Part shown: positions 37,597-46,383 of the stretch, piece by piece | How the letters are laid out: every line of letters begins with the position of its first letter | Numbering within the stretch: the first letter of the stretch is position 1 | Assembly (NCBI RefSeq): GCF_014489635.1 | Contig: NZ_CP060828.1 | Location: 1,054,001-1,118,000, forward strand | Reading direction: 5' to 3' | From: Streptomyces roseirectus | Lineage (GTDB): Bacteria; Actinomycetota; Actinomycetes; Streptomycetales; Streptomycetaceae | Length of the DNA: 64,000 bases | Notes under the pieces: generated by a model | Databases searched by the model: none | What the model was told of the DNA's origin: nothing | Seen by the model: only the letters and a program-made list of their open reading frames with translations | Made by a program: the position numbers and the translations under genes

Positions 37597-38514
37597 ATGT
37601 CCTCCCCCACGATCCGCAGGGCCGTGATCCCCGCTGCCGGGCTCGGTTCGCGTCTGTTGCCCCTGACCAAGGCGATCCCGAAGGAGATGCTGCCGGTCGG
37701 CGACAAGCCGGTCGTCGAGCACACGGTGCGTGAGCTGGTGGACTCCGGCATCACGGACATCACGATCGTCGTGTCCGGCGGGAAGTCCCTCATCCAGGAC
37801 CACTTCCGGCCGAACCCGGCGCTGGTGGACCAGTTGCGGGCGGACGGCAAGACGGCGTACGCGGACGCGGTGGAGGAGGTCGCGGAGCTGGCCAGGAGGG
37901 GTCACATCACCTATCTGGACCAGCGGGGCCCGTACGGCAACGGCACCCCGGTGCTGAACGCCGCGCGTTCCTTCAACGACGAGCCGGTGCTCGTGCTGTG
38001 GCCGGACGACGTGTTCGTGGCGGAGGTCCCGCGCGCCCAGCAGTTGATCCGGGCGTACGAGCAGACCGGCTGCCCGGTGCTGGCGCTGCTCCCGATGGAC
38101 CCGAAGGACTCCCAGCGCTACGGCGTCCCGATCGTCAAGGAAGACCTCGGCGACGGCCAGCTCCGCATCACCGGCCTCGTGGAGAAGCCGAAGCCCGCCG
38201 ACGCCCCGTCGTCGTACGCGGCGATCGGCGGCTACGTCATCACCCCGGGGATCGTCGACGAGTTGCGGGAGCAGACCCGCCGCTGGCACGAACACCGCAC
38301 GGGCGAGATCTACTTGACGGACGCGATCAACGCGTACGCCGCGACCCGCGCGGTGTACGGGCAGGTGATCCAGGGCGAGTGGTACGACACCGGCAACCCG
38401 GCGGACTACCTGGTCGCCCAGATGGCTCACGCGCTCGCGCACCCGGAGTACGGTCCGGTCCTGCGCGACCTGGTCCGCAACCTCGACCCCGCCTCTCAGG
38501 AGACGGCCGAATAG
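37597..38514 (+). CDS. galU: UTP-glucose-1-phosphate uridylyltransferase
   Basis: This 305-residue nucleotidyltransferase makes UDP-glucose from UTP and glucose-1-phosphate. The N-terminal AVIPAAGLGSRLLPLTKAIPKEMLP segment is the nucleotide-binding signature, and KPVVEHTVREL follows. WPDDVFVAE carries the metal-site aspartates, and GEWYDTGNPADYL is near the C-terminus. The ATG follows GAGAGAG. It has its own spacer and is not obviously part of the sugar operon, although its product is used in galactose metabolism. It ends 3 bp from the convergent kinase gene. Confidence 0.95.
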   Translation: MSSPTIRRAVIPAAGLGSRLLPLTKAIPKEMLPVGDKPVVEHTVRELVDSGITDITIVVSGGKSLIQDHFRPNPALVDQLRADGKTAYADAVEEVAELARRGHITYLDQRGPYGNGTPVLNAARSFNDEPVLVLWPDDVFVAEVPRAQQLIRAYEQTGCPVLALLPMDPKDSQRYGVPIVKEDLGDGQLRITGLVEKPKPADAPSSYAAIGGYVITPGIVDELREQTRRWHEHRTGEIYLTDAINAYAATRAVYGQVIQGEWYDTGNPADYLVAQMAHALAHPEYGPVLRDLVRNLDPASQETAE

Positions 38515-38517
38515 CCT

Positions 38518-39147
38518 TTACGGCTCGGGGAGTTGGGCGGCCGTCAGCACCAGGTCCGCCCGCTCCCGCGTCCCCGCCACCAGCTCGGCGTTGCGCTGAT
38601 CACTCCTCAACACCCAGGCGACGGCGGCCTCGTGGGACTTCCCGAACTCCTCGTGCCGTGCGACGAGCCGGCGCACCCGGTCCTCCTCGTCCGGCGCGCA
38701 GAACCACACCTCGTCCAGCTCACCACGGACCCGTACCCATGAACCGGTGTCCAGCAGAAGGTAGTTGCCCTCCGTGACGACCAACCGGGCGCCGGGCGGC
38801 ACGGGAACAGCACCGGCGATCGGCTGCTCCAGGACGCGTTCGAACCCCGGCGCGTACACCACCTCTCCCCGCTCGTCCCGCAGCCGCCGCAGCAGCGCCG
38901 CGTACCCGCCCGCGTCGAACGTCTCCGGCGCGCCCTTCCGGTCCCGCAGCCCGAGCCGGTCGAGTTCTGCGTCCGCGAGGTGGAACCCGTCCATCGGGAC
39001 GTGCGCGGCGATGTCACCGAGGTCGCGCACCAGGCGCCGCGCGAGGGTCGTCTTGCCCGCGCCCGGACTCCCGGCGATGCCGAGGATCGCACGGTGTCCG
39101 GGGCGGGCGAGGGCGGCGGCCCTGCGCAGGAGATCGTCGTAGGTCAT
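38518..39147 (-). CDS. Nucleoside/uridine-kinase-like P-loop protein
   Basis: This 209-residue protein has Walker A GIAGSPGAGKTT near residue 23, VPMDGFH with a likely catalytic aspartate, and VVTEGNYLLLD. This is the pattern of the uridine kinase/phosphoribulokinase superfamily, including fructose- or pantothenate-kinase-like members. The phosphate acceptor cannot be deduced. It lies 34 bp downstream of the aminopeptidase gene on the same strand and might be co-transcribed. Confidence 0.85.
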   Translation of the reverse strand: MTYDDLLRRAAALARPGHRAILGIAGSPGAGKTTLARRLVRDLGDIAAHVPMDGFHLADAELDRLGLRDRKGAPETFDAGGYAALLRRLRDERGEVVYAPGFERVLEQPIAGAVPVPPGARLVVTEGNYLLLDTGSWVRVRGELDEVWFCAPDEEDRVRRLVARHEEFGKSHEAAVAWVLRSDQRNAELVAGTRERADLVLTAAQLPEP

Positions 39148-39181
39148 ACGACCAGTGTCACGGGAGCCGCCCCGCTTGTGA

Positions 39182-40762
39182 TCAGTAACGCGAACCGATC
39201 AGCTCCGGCAGCGGGTTGACGAGTCCGTCCGCCGACTGCCGCTGCGTGCCGGGTCCGGTGGGCCAGACGGCCGGGCAGTGCGTCCCGGGGCGCGGGGTCT
39301 TGAGGGTCAGCAGGTAGGTGTCGATGGCCTGGCGGGCGCAGGGGCTGAGCCAGTAGTCGCCGTGCCCGACTCCGTCGTACGTGAGGAGCACGGCCTCGCG
39401 CCCGATCTGCTGGGCCGCGTTCGCGCCCCAGGCGTGCGGTGTGGCGGGGTCGTAGCGGCTGTTGGTGAGCAGGATCGGCGGGGTGCCGTCGACCTTGAGC
39501 GGGCGCGGCGGGTTGGTGACCTTCGCGGGCCAGTTCTGGCAGCCGGTCATCACCGTCCAGGCGAGCGGGTTGGAGCGGGTGACGGGGGCGACGCGTGCGA
39601 GGTCCCGTTCCTGCGCGGTGAGCGCGGCGTAGGAGGGGAGGCGGAAGTCGTAGTCCTGGCACATGACCGCTGAGATCGGGTACGGCGTCGGCTCCCCGAA
39701 GCGGCTCAGGCGCCGGGCGTCGTCGGCGCTCGGGTCGTCGATGTCGCTGAGGAGGTCGGCGAGGTCGTACCAGGAGGCGGGGTCGTAGAGGAACCCGAAG
39801 ATCGCCAACTGGACGTCTCGGGGCTTGAGTTGGATGCCGCCCGGCAGTTCCAGCTCACCGGCCTCGGCGCGCCGGTACAGCGAGTCGAACAAGGCGCGGG
39901 CGTCACGGCCGTGCAGGGCGCAGCCGGGCGTGCGCGCGCACCAGTCGGCGAACTGGCCGTAGGACTCCTCCAGCGCGACGGCCTCGGTCCGCTGGAACCC
40001 CGCGCGGCCGAGGCTGTGGTCCATGTTGGAGTCGAGCGCGAGGGCGCGGACCCGGCCGGGGTAACGGGCGCCGTACTGCTGGCCGATGGCCGTGCCGTAG
40101 GAGACGCCGTAGTAGCTGATCTTCGCCACGCCGAGGGCCGCGCGGATGGCGTCCATGTCCTGGACGACGTTGCTGGTGGCCATGTGGCCGAAGAGGGGGC
40201 CGGTGCGGGCGTGGCAGTTCTTGCCGAGGGCGCCGGTGACGGCGCGCAGGGCGGCGAAGTCCCGTGCGCTTTGCGGGTACAGGAGCGGGTCCTGCTTGGC
40301 GATGAGGTCCCAGTCGCAGGTCACGGGGTGGCTGCGGCCGACGCCGCGCGGGTCGAAGCCGACGATGTCGAAGCGGGCGAGGAGCGCGGGCGAGAACGTG
40401 GAGCGGGCGCCGAAGACGAAGTCGACGCCGGAGCCGCCGGGTCCGCCGGGGTTGACGAGGAGGGGGCCGATCCTGCGGGCCGGGTCGGTGGCCTTGTGCC
40501 GGTTGAGGGCGATGGGGATGGTGGGGCCCTTGGGTTTCTTCCAGTCGACCGGCACCTTGAGGGTCGCGCACTCGAACCCTTTGGTGCCGTCGGGGGCCTT
40601 GCACGCCTTCCAGGTTATTCGCTGCTGCGCGGCGGCCGGCTGGGGTGCGGCGGCGGCCGGGGTGCCGGTCGTCAACCCGCCGAGGAGTGCGGTGCCGAGG
40701 GCGCCAACTGCCAGCGCGCGTAAGGTTCTTGTCCGTCCGCTGTGTGGTCGCTGTGTCGTCAT
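39182..40762 (-). CDS. Secreted tripeptidyl-aminopeptidase-like serine hydrolase
   Basis: This 526-residue alpha/beta hydrolase resembles Streptomyces SlpD/SlpE and Tap. A signal peptide covers about residues 1-38. LVNPGGPGGSG forms the oxyanion region, GVSYGT carries the nucleophile serine, RYDPATP the aspartate and GVGHGDYW the histidine; a C-terminal TAP-like domain is present. It would release N-terminal peptides outside the cell. Codon 14 is TTA (40721-40723, minus strand), suggesting bldA dependence. Another ATG three codons upstream (40771) is equally possible. It is divergent from a TetR gene. Confidence 0.9.
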   Translation of the reverse strand: MTTQRPHSGRTRTLRALAVGALGTALLGGLTTGTPAAAAPQPAAAQQRITWKACKAPDGTKGFECATLKVPVDWKKPKGPTIPIALNRHKATDPARRIGPLLVNPGGPGGSGVDFVFGARSTFSPALLARFDIVGFDPRGVGRSHPVTCDWDLIAKQDPLLYPQSARDFAALRAVTGALGKNCHARTGPLFGHMATSNVVQDMDAIRAALGVAKISYYGVSYGTAIGQQYGARYPGRVRALALDSNMDHSLGRAGFQRTEAVALEESYGQFADWCARTPGCALHGRDARALFDSLYRRAEAGELELPGGIQLKPRDVQLAIFGFLYDPASWYDLADLLSDIDDPSADDARRLSRFGEPTPYPISAVMCQDYDFRLPSYAALTAQERDLARVAPVTRSNPLAWTVMTGCQNWPAKVTNPPRPLKVDGTPPILLTNSRYDPATPHAWGANAAQQIGREAVLLTYDGVGHGDYWLSPCARQAIDTYLLTLKTPRPGTHCPAVWPTGPGTQRQSADGLVNPLPELIGSRY

Positions 40763-40825
40763 GACGATCATGTCAGCACACGGGCGGCACACAACGGGGC
40801 GTTTTTGACAAGGGAGTTCCGGAAA

Positions 40826-40876
40826 ACTTCGCGAAGTGACCGATTGCTCACCCAAACCTCACGTGACTGGTGTCAC
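40826..40876. promoter_or_regulatory. Palindromes in the aminopeptidase-TetR divergent promoter
   Basis: Two dyads are visible: the perfect 12-bp palindrome ACTTCGCGAAGT (40826-40837), and GTGAC-TGGT-GTCAC (40863-40876). A TTGACA hexamer is nearby at 40805-40810. Both are reasonable binding sites for the TetR protein at 40945, which is inferred from position only. Confidence 0.5.
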
Positions 40877-40944
40877 AAGCGAGACGCGCCCGTTCCGTTG
40901 GGAGCGGGTTTAGCCTGAGGCCGACGACGCCGAGGAGGGGTGCC

Positions 40945-41547
40945 ATGGCAGACCGTCGCAGCCGGATCACTCCCCTGCGCGCGTCCCAGGTCTACGAAGC
41001 CGTCCTCGGCCTGCTGCGCGAGGTCGGGTACGACGCGCTGACCATGGAGGCGGTGGCCGCCCGCAGCCGCGCCGGGAAGGCGACCCTGTACCGGCAGTGG
41101 GGCGGCAAGCCCCAGCTGGTCATCGCCGCCCTGCGCCACCGGCGTCCGCTGCGCACCGAGGCCATCGACACCGGCACGCTCCGCGGCGACCTGCACGCGC
41201 TCGTCGAGCAGGCCGGCGAGGACAAGCTCGTCCACGACGCCCGGCTGCACCTCGGGGTGGGCGGCGCGATCCTCGACAACACCGAACTGCGCCGTTCCCT
41301 GCGGGAGTCGGTCCTCGAACCGGTCCTCGCCGACATGGCCGCGATGCTCCGCCGGGCCGTGCGGCGCGGCGAGGTCCGCGCGGACTGCCCGGCGCTCGAC
41401 CTCGTCCCGCGCACCCTGTGCAGCCTGATCATCGCGCGCCTCCTGCTGAGCGACGAGCCCATGGACGTCGCCGAGGCGCGCCGCCACCTCGACGGCCTGC
41501 TGCTCCCGGCGCTCGGCATCCACCCCCTCGCCTTAGCCGCCCCCTAG
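40945..41547 (+). CDS. TetR-family regulator with a TTA codon
   Basis: This 200-residue protein has a TetR helix-turn-helix (YDALTMEAVAARSRAGKATLYRQWGGK, about 33-59) and a C-terminal ligand domain of the type often annotated TetR_C_16/C_11. GAGGAGGGG precedes the ATG. The fourth sense codon from the end is TTA (41533-41535), making it a candidate bldA target. It is divergent from the secreted aminopeptidase, which also has a TTA codon, and may regulate it. Confidence 0.9.
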   Translation: MADRRSRITPLRASQVYEAVLGLLREVGYDALTMEAVAARSRAGKATLYRQWGGKPQLVIAALRHRRPLRTEAIDTGTLRGDLHALVEQAGEDKLVHDARLHLGVGGAILDNTELRRSLRESVLEPVLADMAAMLRRAVRRGEVRADCPALDLVPRTLCSLIIARLLLSDEPMDVAEARRHLDGLLLPALGIHPLALAAP

Positions 41548-41656
41548 CCCCGCTCCCCCCTCCCCCACTCATCACCCCCACCGCTCCCGGCCCCCCACGC
41601 CCTCCCGCAGGACGGCCTCCCCACCCGTCCCCCGGGAGCCACCAGGAGATACGAAC

Positions 41657-42403
41657 ATGCACGTGCTTCTCGTCGAGGACGATCCGGAGATCGCCGGCCC
41701 CCTCGCCCGCGGACTGGCCCGCTACGGCCACGACGTGCGCTGGGTCGCCACCGGGCAGGAGGCGCTGGAGGCCGGGGGCGACCCGGAGATGGTCCTGCTC
41801 GACCTCGGCCTGCCCGACATGGACGGCCTCGACGTCTGCCGCCGCCTGCGCGACCGCAGCGAGGTCTCCCTGATCATGATCAGCGCGCGCGGCACGGAGA
41901 CGGACAAGGTCGTCGGCCTCGAACTCGGGGCGGACGACTACGTCGTCAAGCCGTTCACGGTACGGGAGTTGATCGCCCGCATGCGCGCGGTGCAGCGGCG
42001 CAGGCTCGCCCCGCCGCCGGTGTACCCGGAGCCCGCCGCGGTGCGTCCCGGCGTGGTCATCGGCCTCCCGCAGGCCGCGCGCTGCCGCGACCGTTACGGC
42101 CGGCTGTCCATCGACCGGCTCGCCCACCGCACCTATCTCGACGAGGCCGAGATCCCGCTCAGCCCCAAGGAGTTCGCGCTCCTCGTCTACCTCGCCGACC
42201 GTCTGGACACGCTGGTGACCCGCGAGGACATCATGGCGTCGGTCTGGGACAGCAACTGGTTCGGCCCGACGAAGACGCTGGACACCCACGTGTACGGCCT
42301 GCGCCACAAACTCGGGGACGCGGTGTGCATCGAGGCGGTACGGGGCGTCGGTTTCCGCCTGGCGGTGAAATCCGAGAGCCCCGTACGACAACCGGCGTCA
42401 TGA
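41657..42403 (+). CDS. OmpR/PhoB-family response regulator (orphan)
   Basis: This 248-residue protein has a receiver domain (about 1-118) with the acidic pair near D8-D9, phospho-acceptor Asp49 (VLLDLGLPDMDG) and the conserved lysine in VVKPF. A winged-helix OmpR-type DNA-binding domain follows (PLSPKEFALLVYL to VRGVGFRLAV). The linker of about 35 residues is longer than usual. No histidine kinase gene is near, so its phosphodonor is unknown. It ends 4 bp from the convergent acetyltransferase gene. Confidence 0.92.
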   Translation: MHVLLVEDDPEIAGPLARGLARYGHDVRWVATGQEALEAGGDPEMVLLDLGLPDMDGLDVCRRLRDRSEVSLIMISARGTETDKVVGLELGADDYVVKPFTVRELIARMRAVQRRRLAPPPVYPEPAAVRPGVVIGLPQAARCRDRYGRLSIDRLAHRTYLDEAEIPLSPKEFALLVYLADRLDTLVTREDIMASVWDSNWFGPTKTLDTHVYGLRHKLGDAVCIEAVRGVGFRLAVKSESPVRQPAS

Positions 42404-42407
42404 ACGG

Positions 42408-43100
42408 CTATACGGTGTAAAACGGCTCCGGTGCCCGCGCGGCGAGAAAGGCCGTGTGCCGCCGCAACCGGAAACCGAGGGATTCGTAGAGCCGGATCGC
42501 GTTCGCATTGGCCGCCCCGGTGTGCAGAAAGGGAATGTCCCCGCGCTCCCGGATTCCGTGGGCGACCGCGAGGATCAGCCGGGAGGCGAGTCCCTGTCCC
42601 CGGAATTCCGGATCCGTGCACACCGCGCTGATCTCCGTGTACCCCGGCGGGCGCAGCCGCTCCCCCGCCATCGCGACCAGCGCCCCCTCCCGCCGGATCC
42701 CGAGGTACGTCCCCATCTCTATGGTGCGCGGCAGGAACGGGCCTGGCCGGGTGCGTTCGACCAGGTCGAGCATGTCCGGGACGTCGGCGGCGCCGAGGAC
42801 CACGGCCTCGCCGTCGGGCGCGGTCTCCAGCCCGTCGTCCACCAGTTGCACGCCCTCGATGTGGAAGGTGATGTCCCAGCCGTCCGGCACCTCGCCCGCG
42901 TATCCGGACAGCGGGACCCCCTGCCCGCTCCCGGCGAGCGCGGCGAGGTCGGCCCAGTCGTCGGGGCCGGGATCGTCGGGCAGGGCGAGCCAGGGAGAGA
43001 CGTCGGCCTGATAGCGCAGGACTCTTCCTCGCCGCTCGGCGAAACGCGCGTGCGGTCCGGTCAGGGAATGCAGCGGCGGATTGTCCAGGACGTGGCTCAT
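42408..43100 (-). CDS. GNAT-family N-acetyltransferase
   Basis: This 230-residue protein has a C-terminal GNAT fold. AVCTDPEFRGQGLASRL is the acetyl-CoA pyrophosphate-binding loop, and NANAIRLYESLGF is motif B. The N-terminal half is less conserved and may determine the substrate, which is unknown. Its ATG overlaps the stop of the upstream oxidoreductase (ATGA), so the two are co-translated. Confidence 0.9.
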   Translation of the reverse strand: MSHVLDNPPLHSLTGPHARFAERRGRVLRYQADVSPWLALPDDPGPDDWADLAALAGSGQGVPLSGYAGEVPDGWDITFHIEGVQLVDDGLETAPDGEAVVLGAADVPDMLDLVERTRPGPFLPRTIEMGTYLGIRREGALVAMAGERLRPPGYTEISAVCTDPEFRGQGLASRLILAVAHGIRERGDIPFLHTGAANANAIRLYESLGFRLRRHTAFLAARAPEPFYTV

Positions 43101-44017
43101 TCCTGTTCCCCGATCTCGATCACGACTTTCCCCCGGGCGTGCCCTTCCTCGACGGCCCGCAATGCCTTTCCGGCGTCTTCGAGGGAATAGCGGGCGGTGA
43201 CGAACGGGTCCAGATCCCCCTGGACGACCAATTGCGCGACGGCCTCCAGCACGGCCGCGTTCCGCGCCCGCACGACCCGCGTCCCGCCGAGCGCGGCGAC
43301 GGTCTCCTCGGCGGCCCCGGCGGTGATCAGCTTCCCGGGCCCGCTCACCAGCCCGGCCGCCCGCGTCAGGACGTCGCCGCCGACGAGGTCGTACACGGCG
43401 TCGACGGCCCCGGGTACCCGGTCCGCCCAGTCGTCGCCGGACGCCACGTGCACGGCCCCCAGCGACTCCAGGAACTCCCGCTTCGCCTCGCTCGCGACGC
43501 CGACGGCCTTCAGGCCCCACGCCCGCGCGATCTGGACGGCGGCCACGCCGACCCCGCCGCCCGCGCCGGTGACCAGCAGCGTCGCGCCCTCGGGCAGGGC
43601 GAGCTGGCGCAGGCCGTCGTAGGCGGTCGCGGCGGCGACGGGCAGGGTCGCGGCGTCGGCGAAGGACAGCGCCGCGGGCTTGTGCGCGGCGATCGTGACG
43701 GGCAGCAGCGTGTACTCGGCGTACCCGCCGGCGAGGGTCGACCCGAAGACCTCGTCGCCGACGGCGAACCCGCTCACGCCCTCGCCGACCGCGACGACCA
43801 CCCCGGCCGCCTCGCTGCCGAGGACCGCCGGAAAGACGCGCTCGCCGGTGTCGCCGGGGCGCCGCAGGCCCTCGCGGAGTTTCCAGTCGACGGGGTTCAC
43901 ACCGGCCGCGCGGACGGCGATCAGCAGCTCGCCGGGGCCGGGGTCCGGGCGGTCGGTGTCGATGAGGGCCTGGGTCTCCGGGCCCCCGTGGCGGGTGAAG
44001 ACGTATGCCTTGGACAT
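43097..44017 (-). CDS. Zinc-independent NADP-dependent quinone oxidoreductase-like enzyme
   Basis: This 306-residue medium-chain dehydrogenase is of the QOR subfamily. AAGVNPVDWKLREG replaces the zinc ligands, GSEAAGVV follows, and the cofactor motif is TGAGGGVGVAAVQIA. It lacks the structural and catalytic zinc cysteines. It would reduce quinones or activated double bonds with NADPH. It heads a two-gene unit with the acetyltransferase. Confidence 0.9.
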   Translation of the reverse strand: MSKAYVFTRHGGPETQALIDTDRPDPGPGELLIAVRAAGVNPVDWKLREGLRRPGDTGERVFPAVLGSEAAGVVVAVGEGVSGFAVGDEVFGSTLAGGYAEYTLLPVTIAAHKPAALSFADAATLPVAAATAYDGLRQLALPEGATLLVTGAGGGVGVAAVQIARAWGLKAVGVASEAKREFLESLGAVHVASGDDWADRVPGAVDAVYDLVGGDVLTRAAGLVSGPGKLITAGAAEETVAALGGTRVVRARNAAVLEAVAQLVVQGDLDPFVTARYSLEDAGKALRAVEEGHARGKVVIEIGEQE

Positions 44018-44199
44018 GGCTGCCTCTCTGCCGGCTCACGTACGGTCGAGCGGTGCTCGTTTATGCCATCCATCACCAAGAGGCGCAGGTGGGGGCGTAT
44101 TCCCGGGGCCAGGCAGTGTTCACACCGGCGCAATGATCGGCCCGCGCGCCGTCCACGTATCGTGGAGGGCGCACGAACGTTTCCCCCAGACAGGCACTC

Positions 44200-44805
44200 A
44201 TGAACGTCACCCGAGGCTTCACCGGGCGCCCGCGCGTCCACCATCCGGGGCTGCCGCCCGGCCAGTACGACGCGGGCGACGACTGGCCCGTGCTGTCCGC
44301 CGAGGTCACCCCCGACCTCGCGCCCGCCGACTGGACGTTCCGCGTCGACGGCCTGGTCGCCGAACCGCGCACCTGGACGTGGGAGGACGCCCACGCGCTG
44401 CCCGGCTCCGAGTACCGGGGCGACATCCACTGCGTGACGAGCTGGTCCAAGTTCGGGGTGCGGTTCGGCGGGGTCCCGCTGGACGCGTTCCTGGCGGCCG
44501 TCCGCCCGGCGGCGACCGCCACGCACGCGGTCGCCTACTCGCACACCGGGTACACGACGAACCTGCCGCTCGCGGACCTGACCGGCGGCAAGGCGTGGAT
44601 CGCGTTCTCGTACGAGGGACAGCCGCTGGCGCCGGAGCACGGCGGTCCGGCGCGGCTGCTGGTGCCGCACCTGTACTTCTGGAAGAGCGCGAAGTGGGTC
44701 GCGGGGCTGCGGCTCCTCGACCACGACGAGCCGGGGTTCTGGGAGCAGAACGGGTACCACGCGCGGGGCAACCCGTGGGAGGAGCAGAGGTATTCCGGTG
44801 ACTGA
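44200..44805 (+). CDS. Molybdopterin-dependent sulfite-oxidase-fold oxidoreductase
   Basis: This 201-residue protein is a sulfite-oxidase-like molybdopterin domain. The molybdenum-ligand cysteine is in DIHCVTSWSKFG, and the C-terminal HLYFWKSAKWV is typical. It lacks a Tat signal and a dimerisation domain, unlike MsrP or full sulfite oxidases, so it is probably cytoplasmic. It overlaps the next gene by 8 bp; that flavin reductase is its likely redox partner. The substrate is unknown. Confidence 0.88.
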   Translation: MNVTRGFTGRPRVHHPGLPPGQYDAGDDWPVLSAEVTPDLAPADWTFRVDGLVAEPRTWTWEDAHALPGSEYRGDIHCVTSWSKFGVRFGGVPLDAFLAAVRPAATATHAVAYSHTGYTTNLPLADLTGGKAWIAFSYEGQPLAPEHGGPARLLVPHLYFWKSAKWVAGLRLLDHDEPGFWEQNGYHARGNPWEEQRYSGD

Positions 44806-45547
44806 GACGTTCGCTCCCGAGACCCGGTTCGCGGTGCCCGGCCGGATCGCCGTGTCCCAGCGCGCGGCGGCCGTCTGGCAGACGGCGACGCTGACCGAGA
44901 TCCGCCGCGAGACCCCCTACGCGGCGACGTTCCGCTTCGCGGTGCCCGCCTGGACGGGCCACCTGCCCGGCCAGCACCTCATGCTCCGCCTGACCGCCGG
45001 CGACGGCTACACCGCGCAGCGCCACTACTCGCTGGCGTCGGCGCCCGACGCGTCCGGCCACATCGAGCTGACCCTCGACCACGTCGAGGACGGCGAGGTG
45101 TCCGGCTGGTTCCACACCGAGGCGCGCCCCGGCGACCGGGTCGAGGTGCGCGGCCCCCTCTCCGGCTTCTTCGCCTGGCCCGGCGACCGCCCGGCACTGC
45201 TGATCGGCGCGGGCTCCGGCGTCGTCCCCCTGATGTCGATGGTCCGCCACCACCGGGCGCACCGGCTCGACGTCCCGCTCAGGCTCCTGGTCTCCGCGCG
45301 CAGTCCCGAGACGCTGATCTACGCGCGGGAGTACGGGCCGGAGACGACGCCCGTGTTCACGCGGAGCGCCCCCGAGGGGGTGCCGGTGGGCCGGCTCGAC
45401 GCGCGGCACCTGGCGCCGGTGTTCGCCGAGTCCGGTGACTGGGAGGCGTACGTGTGCGGGTCGAACGCGTTCGCCGAGCACGCGTCGCGGCTGCTGGTGG
45501 CGGCGGGGCAGCCGGTGGACCGGATCAGGATCGAGCGGTACGGCTGA
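44798..45547 (+). CDS. Ferredoxin-NADP reductase-like flavoprotein
   Basis: This 249-residue protein has the FNR fold: the FAD-binding RHYSLAS motif, a phosphate-binding GPLSGFF segment, and the NAD(P)-binding LIGAGSGVVPLMSM and VCGSNAF motifs. It has no ferredoxin domain. The GTG start overlaps the molybdoenzyme gene, a pairing common in actinobacteria, and suggests that it passes electrons between NAD(P)H and that enzyme. Confidence 0.9.
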   Translation: MTETFAPETRFAVPGRIAVSQRAAAVWQTATLTEIRRETPYAATFRFAVPAWTGHLPGQHLMLRLTAGDGYTAQRHYSLASAPDASGHIELTLDHVEDGEVSGWFHTEARPGDRVEVRGPLSGFFAWPGDRPALLIGAGSGVVPLMSMVRHHRAHRLDVPLRLLVSARSPETLIYAREYGPETTPVFTRSAPEGVPVGRLDARHLAPVFAESGDWEAYVCGSNAFAEHASRLLVAAGQPVDRIRIERYG

Positions 45548-45661
45548 GGTGAGGCGGGCGCCGGGATCCGCTCCGTGCCGCTCGGGCCGAACTGGACGCC
45601 GATTCGAGCCATACCGACCCTTTCGTGAGGAATGGTCCCCCGAACGGGGTACGACAAGGGT

Positions 45662-46255
45662 ATGGGCGCTCGTACACGGACCCGGGTGCGCGGCTGGCGC
45701 TGGCGGCGCAACCCGCTGCGCCGTCCGTCGGACGTCGTCGAGAACTGGACGGCGCTGGCGCTGGCGGTGCTGCTGCTGGTGGCCGCGCCGCTCACGGGCG
45801 CGCTGGCGGGGGTGTGGGCGCAGCGCGAGGGGCGGGCCGTCGCCGAGCGGCTGCGCGCCGAGCGGCACCAGGTGCGCGCCGAGGTCGTCGGACGTGTCCC
45901 GGACACCCCGGCGGCGGCGAGCGGGCGCGAGCAGTCCTACCGGGTGGCCGTCCGCTGGAGCACGCCGGACGGGCAGTTCCGGACGACGACGGCGCCGGTC
46001 CCGGCGGGCACGCGCTCCGGCGACAGGGTCGACGTGTGGCTCGACGCGCGCGGGCGCGGGGTGCGTCCGCCGCCCAGCGGGGCCATGGTGTGGCAGCAGA
46101 CCCTCTCGGTCGCCTTCTGCGCGGCAGGCGCCACGGCCGGGGTCGTGGTCGTCGGGTACGTCGTGTTCCGGCGCACGGCGCTCAGGCACCGGCTGGCGGA
46201 GTGGGAGCGGGACTGGGCGCGCACGGAGCCGCTGTGGACGCGGCGGCGGGCGTGA
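45662..46255 (+). CDS. Rv1733c-like membrane protein
   Basis: This 197-residue protein has an arginine-rich N-terminus (RTRVRGWRWRRNPLRRPSD), a first helix near 31-50, an extracytoplasmic beta-rich domain and a second helix near 145-167. The layout and the opening motif match the actinobacterial family of Mycobacterium Rv1733c, whose function is not known. The ATG at 45662 begins at the conserved motif. Confidence 0.78.
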   Translation: MGARTRTRVRGWRWRRNPLRRPSDVVENWTALALAVLLLVAAPLTGALAGVWAQREGRAVAERLRAERHQVRAEVVGRVPDTPAAASGREQSYRVAVRWSTPDGQFRTTTAPVPAGTRSGDRVDVWLDARGRGVRPPPSGAMVWQQTLSVAFCAAGATAGVVVVGYVVFRRTALRHRLAEWERDWARTEPLWTRRRA

Positions 46256-46383
46256 GGCGTCGAGTGGATCAGAGGACGGCTCGTGACCTGCGGGAACCGA
46301 AAACTTTCGGGCTCTGGTGACCCTCCCGCGCGCCACGTACCGTGAGGTCGTTCGTCCGGCCACTCACCCGAAGGCGGTCCTCG

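Noticed and set aside
37203..37733. 176-residue plus-strand frame before galU
   Set aside because: It starts inside a perfect terminator hairpin, is P/A/R-rich with no recognisable motif, and runs into galU in a different frame.
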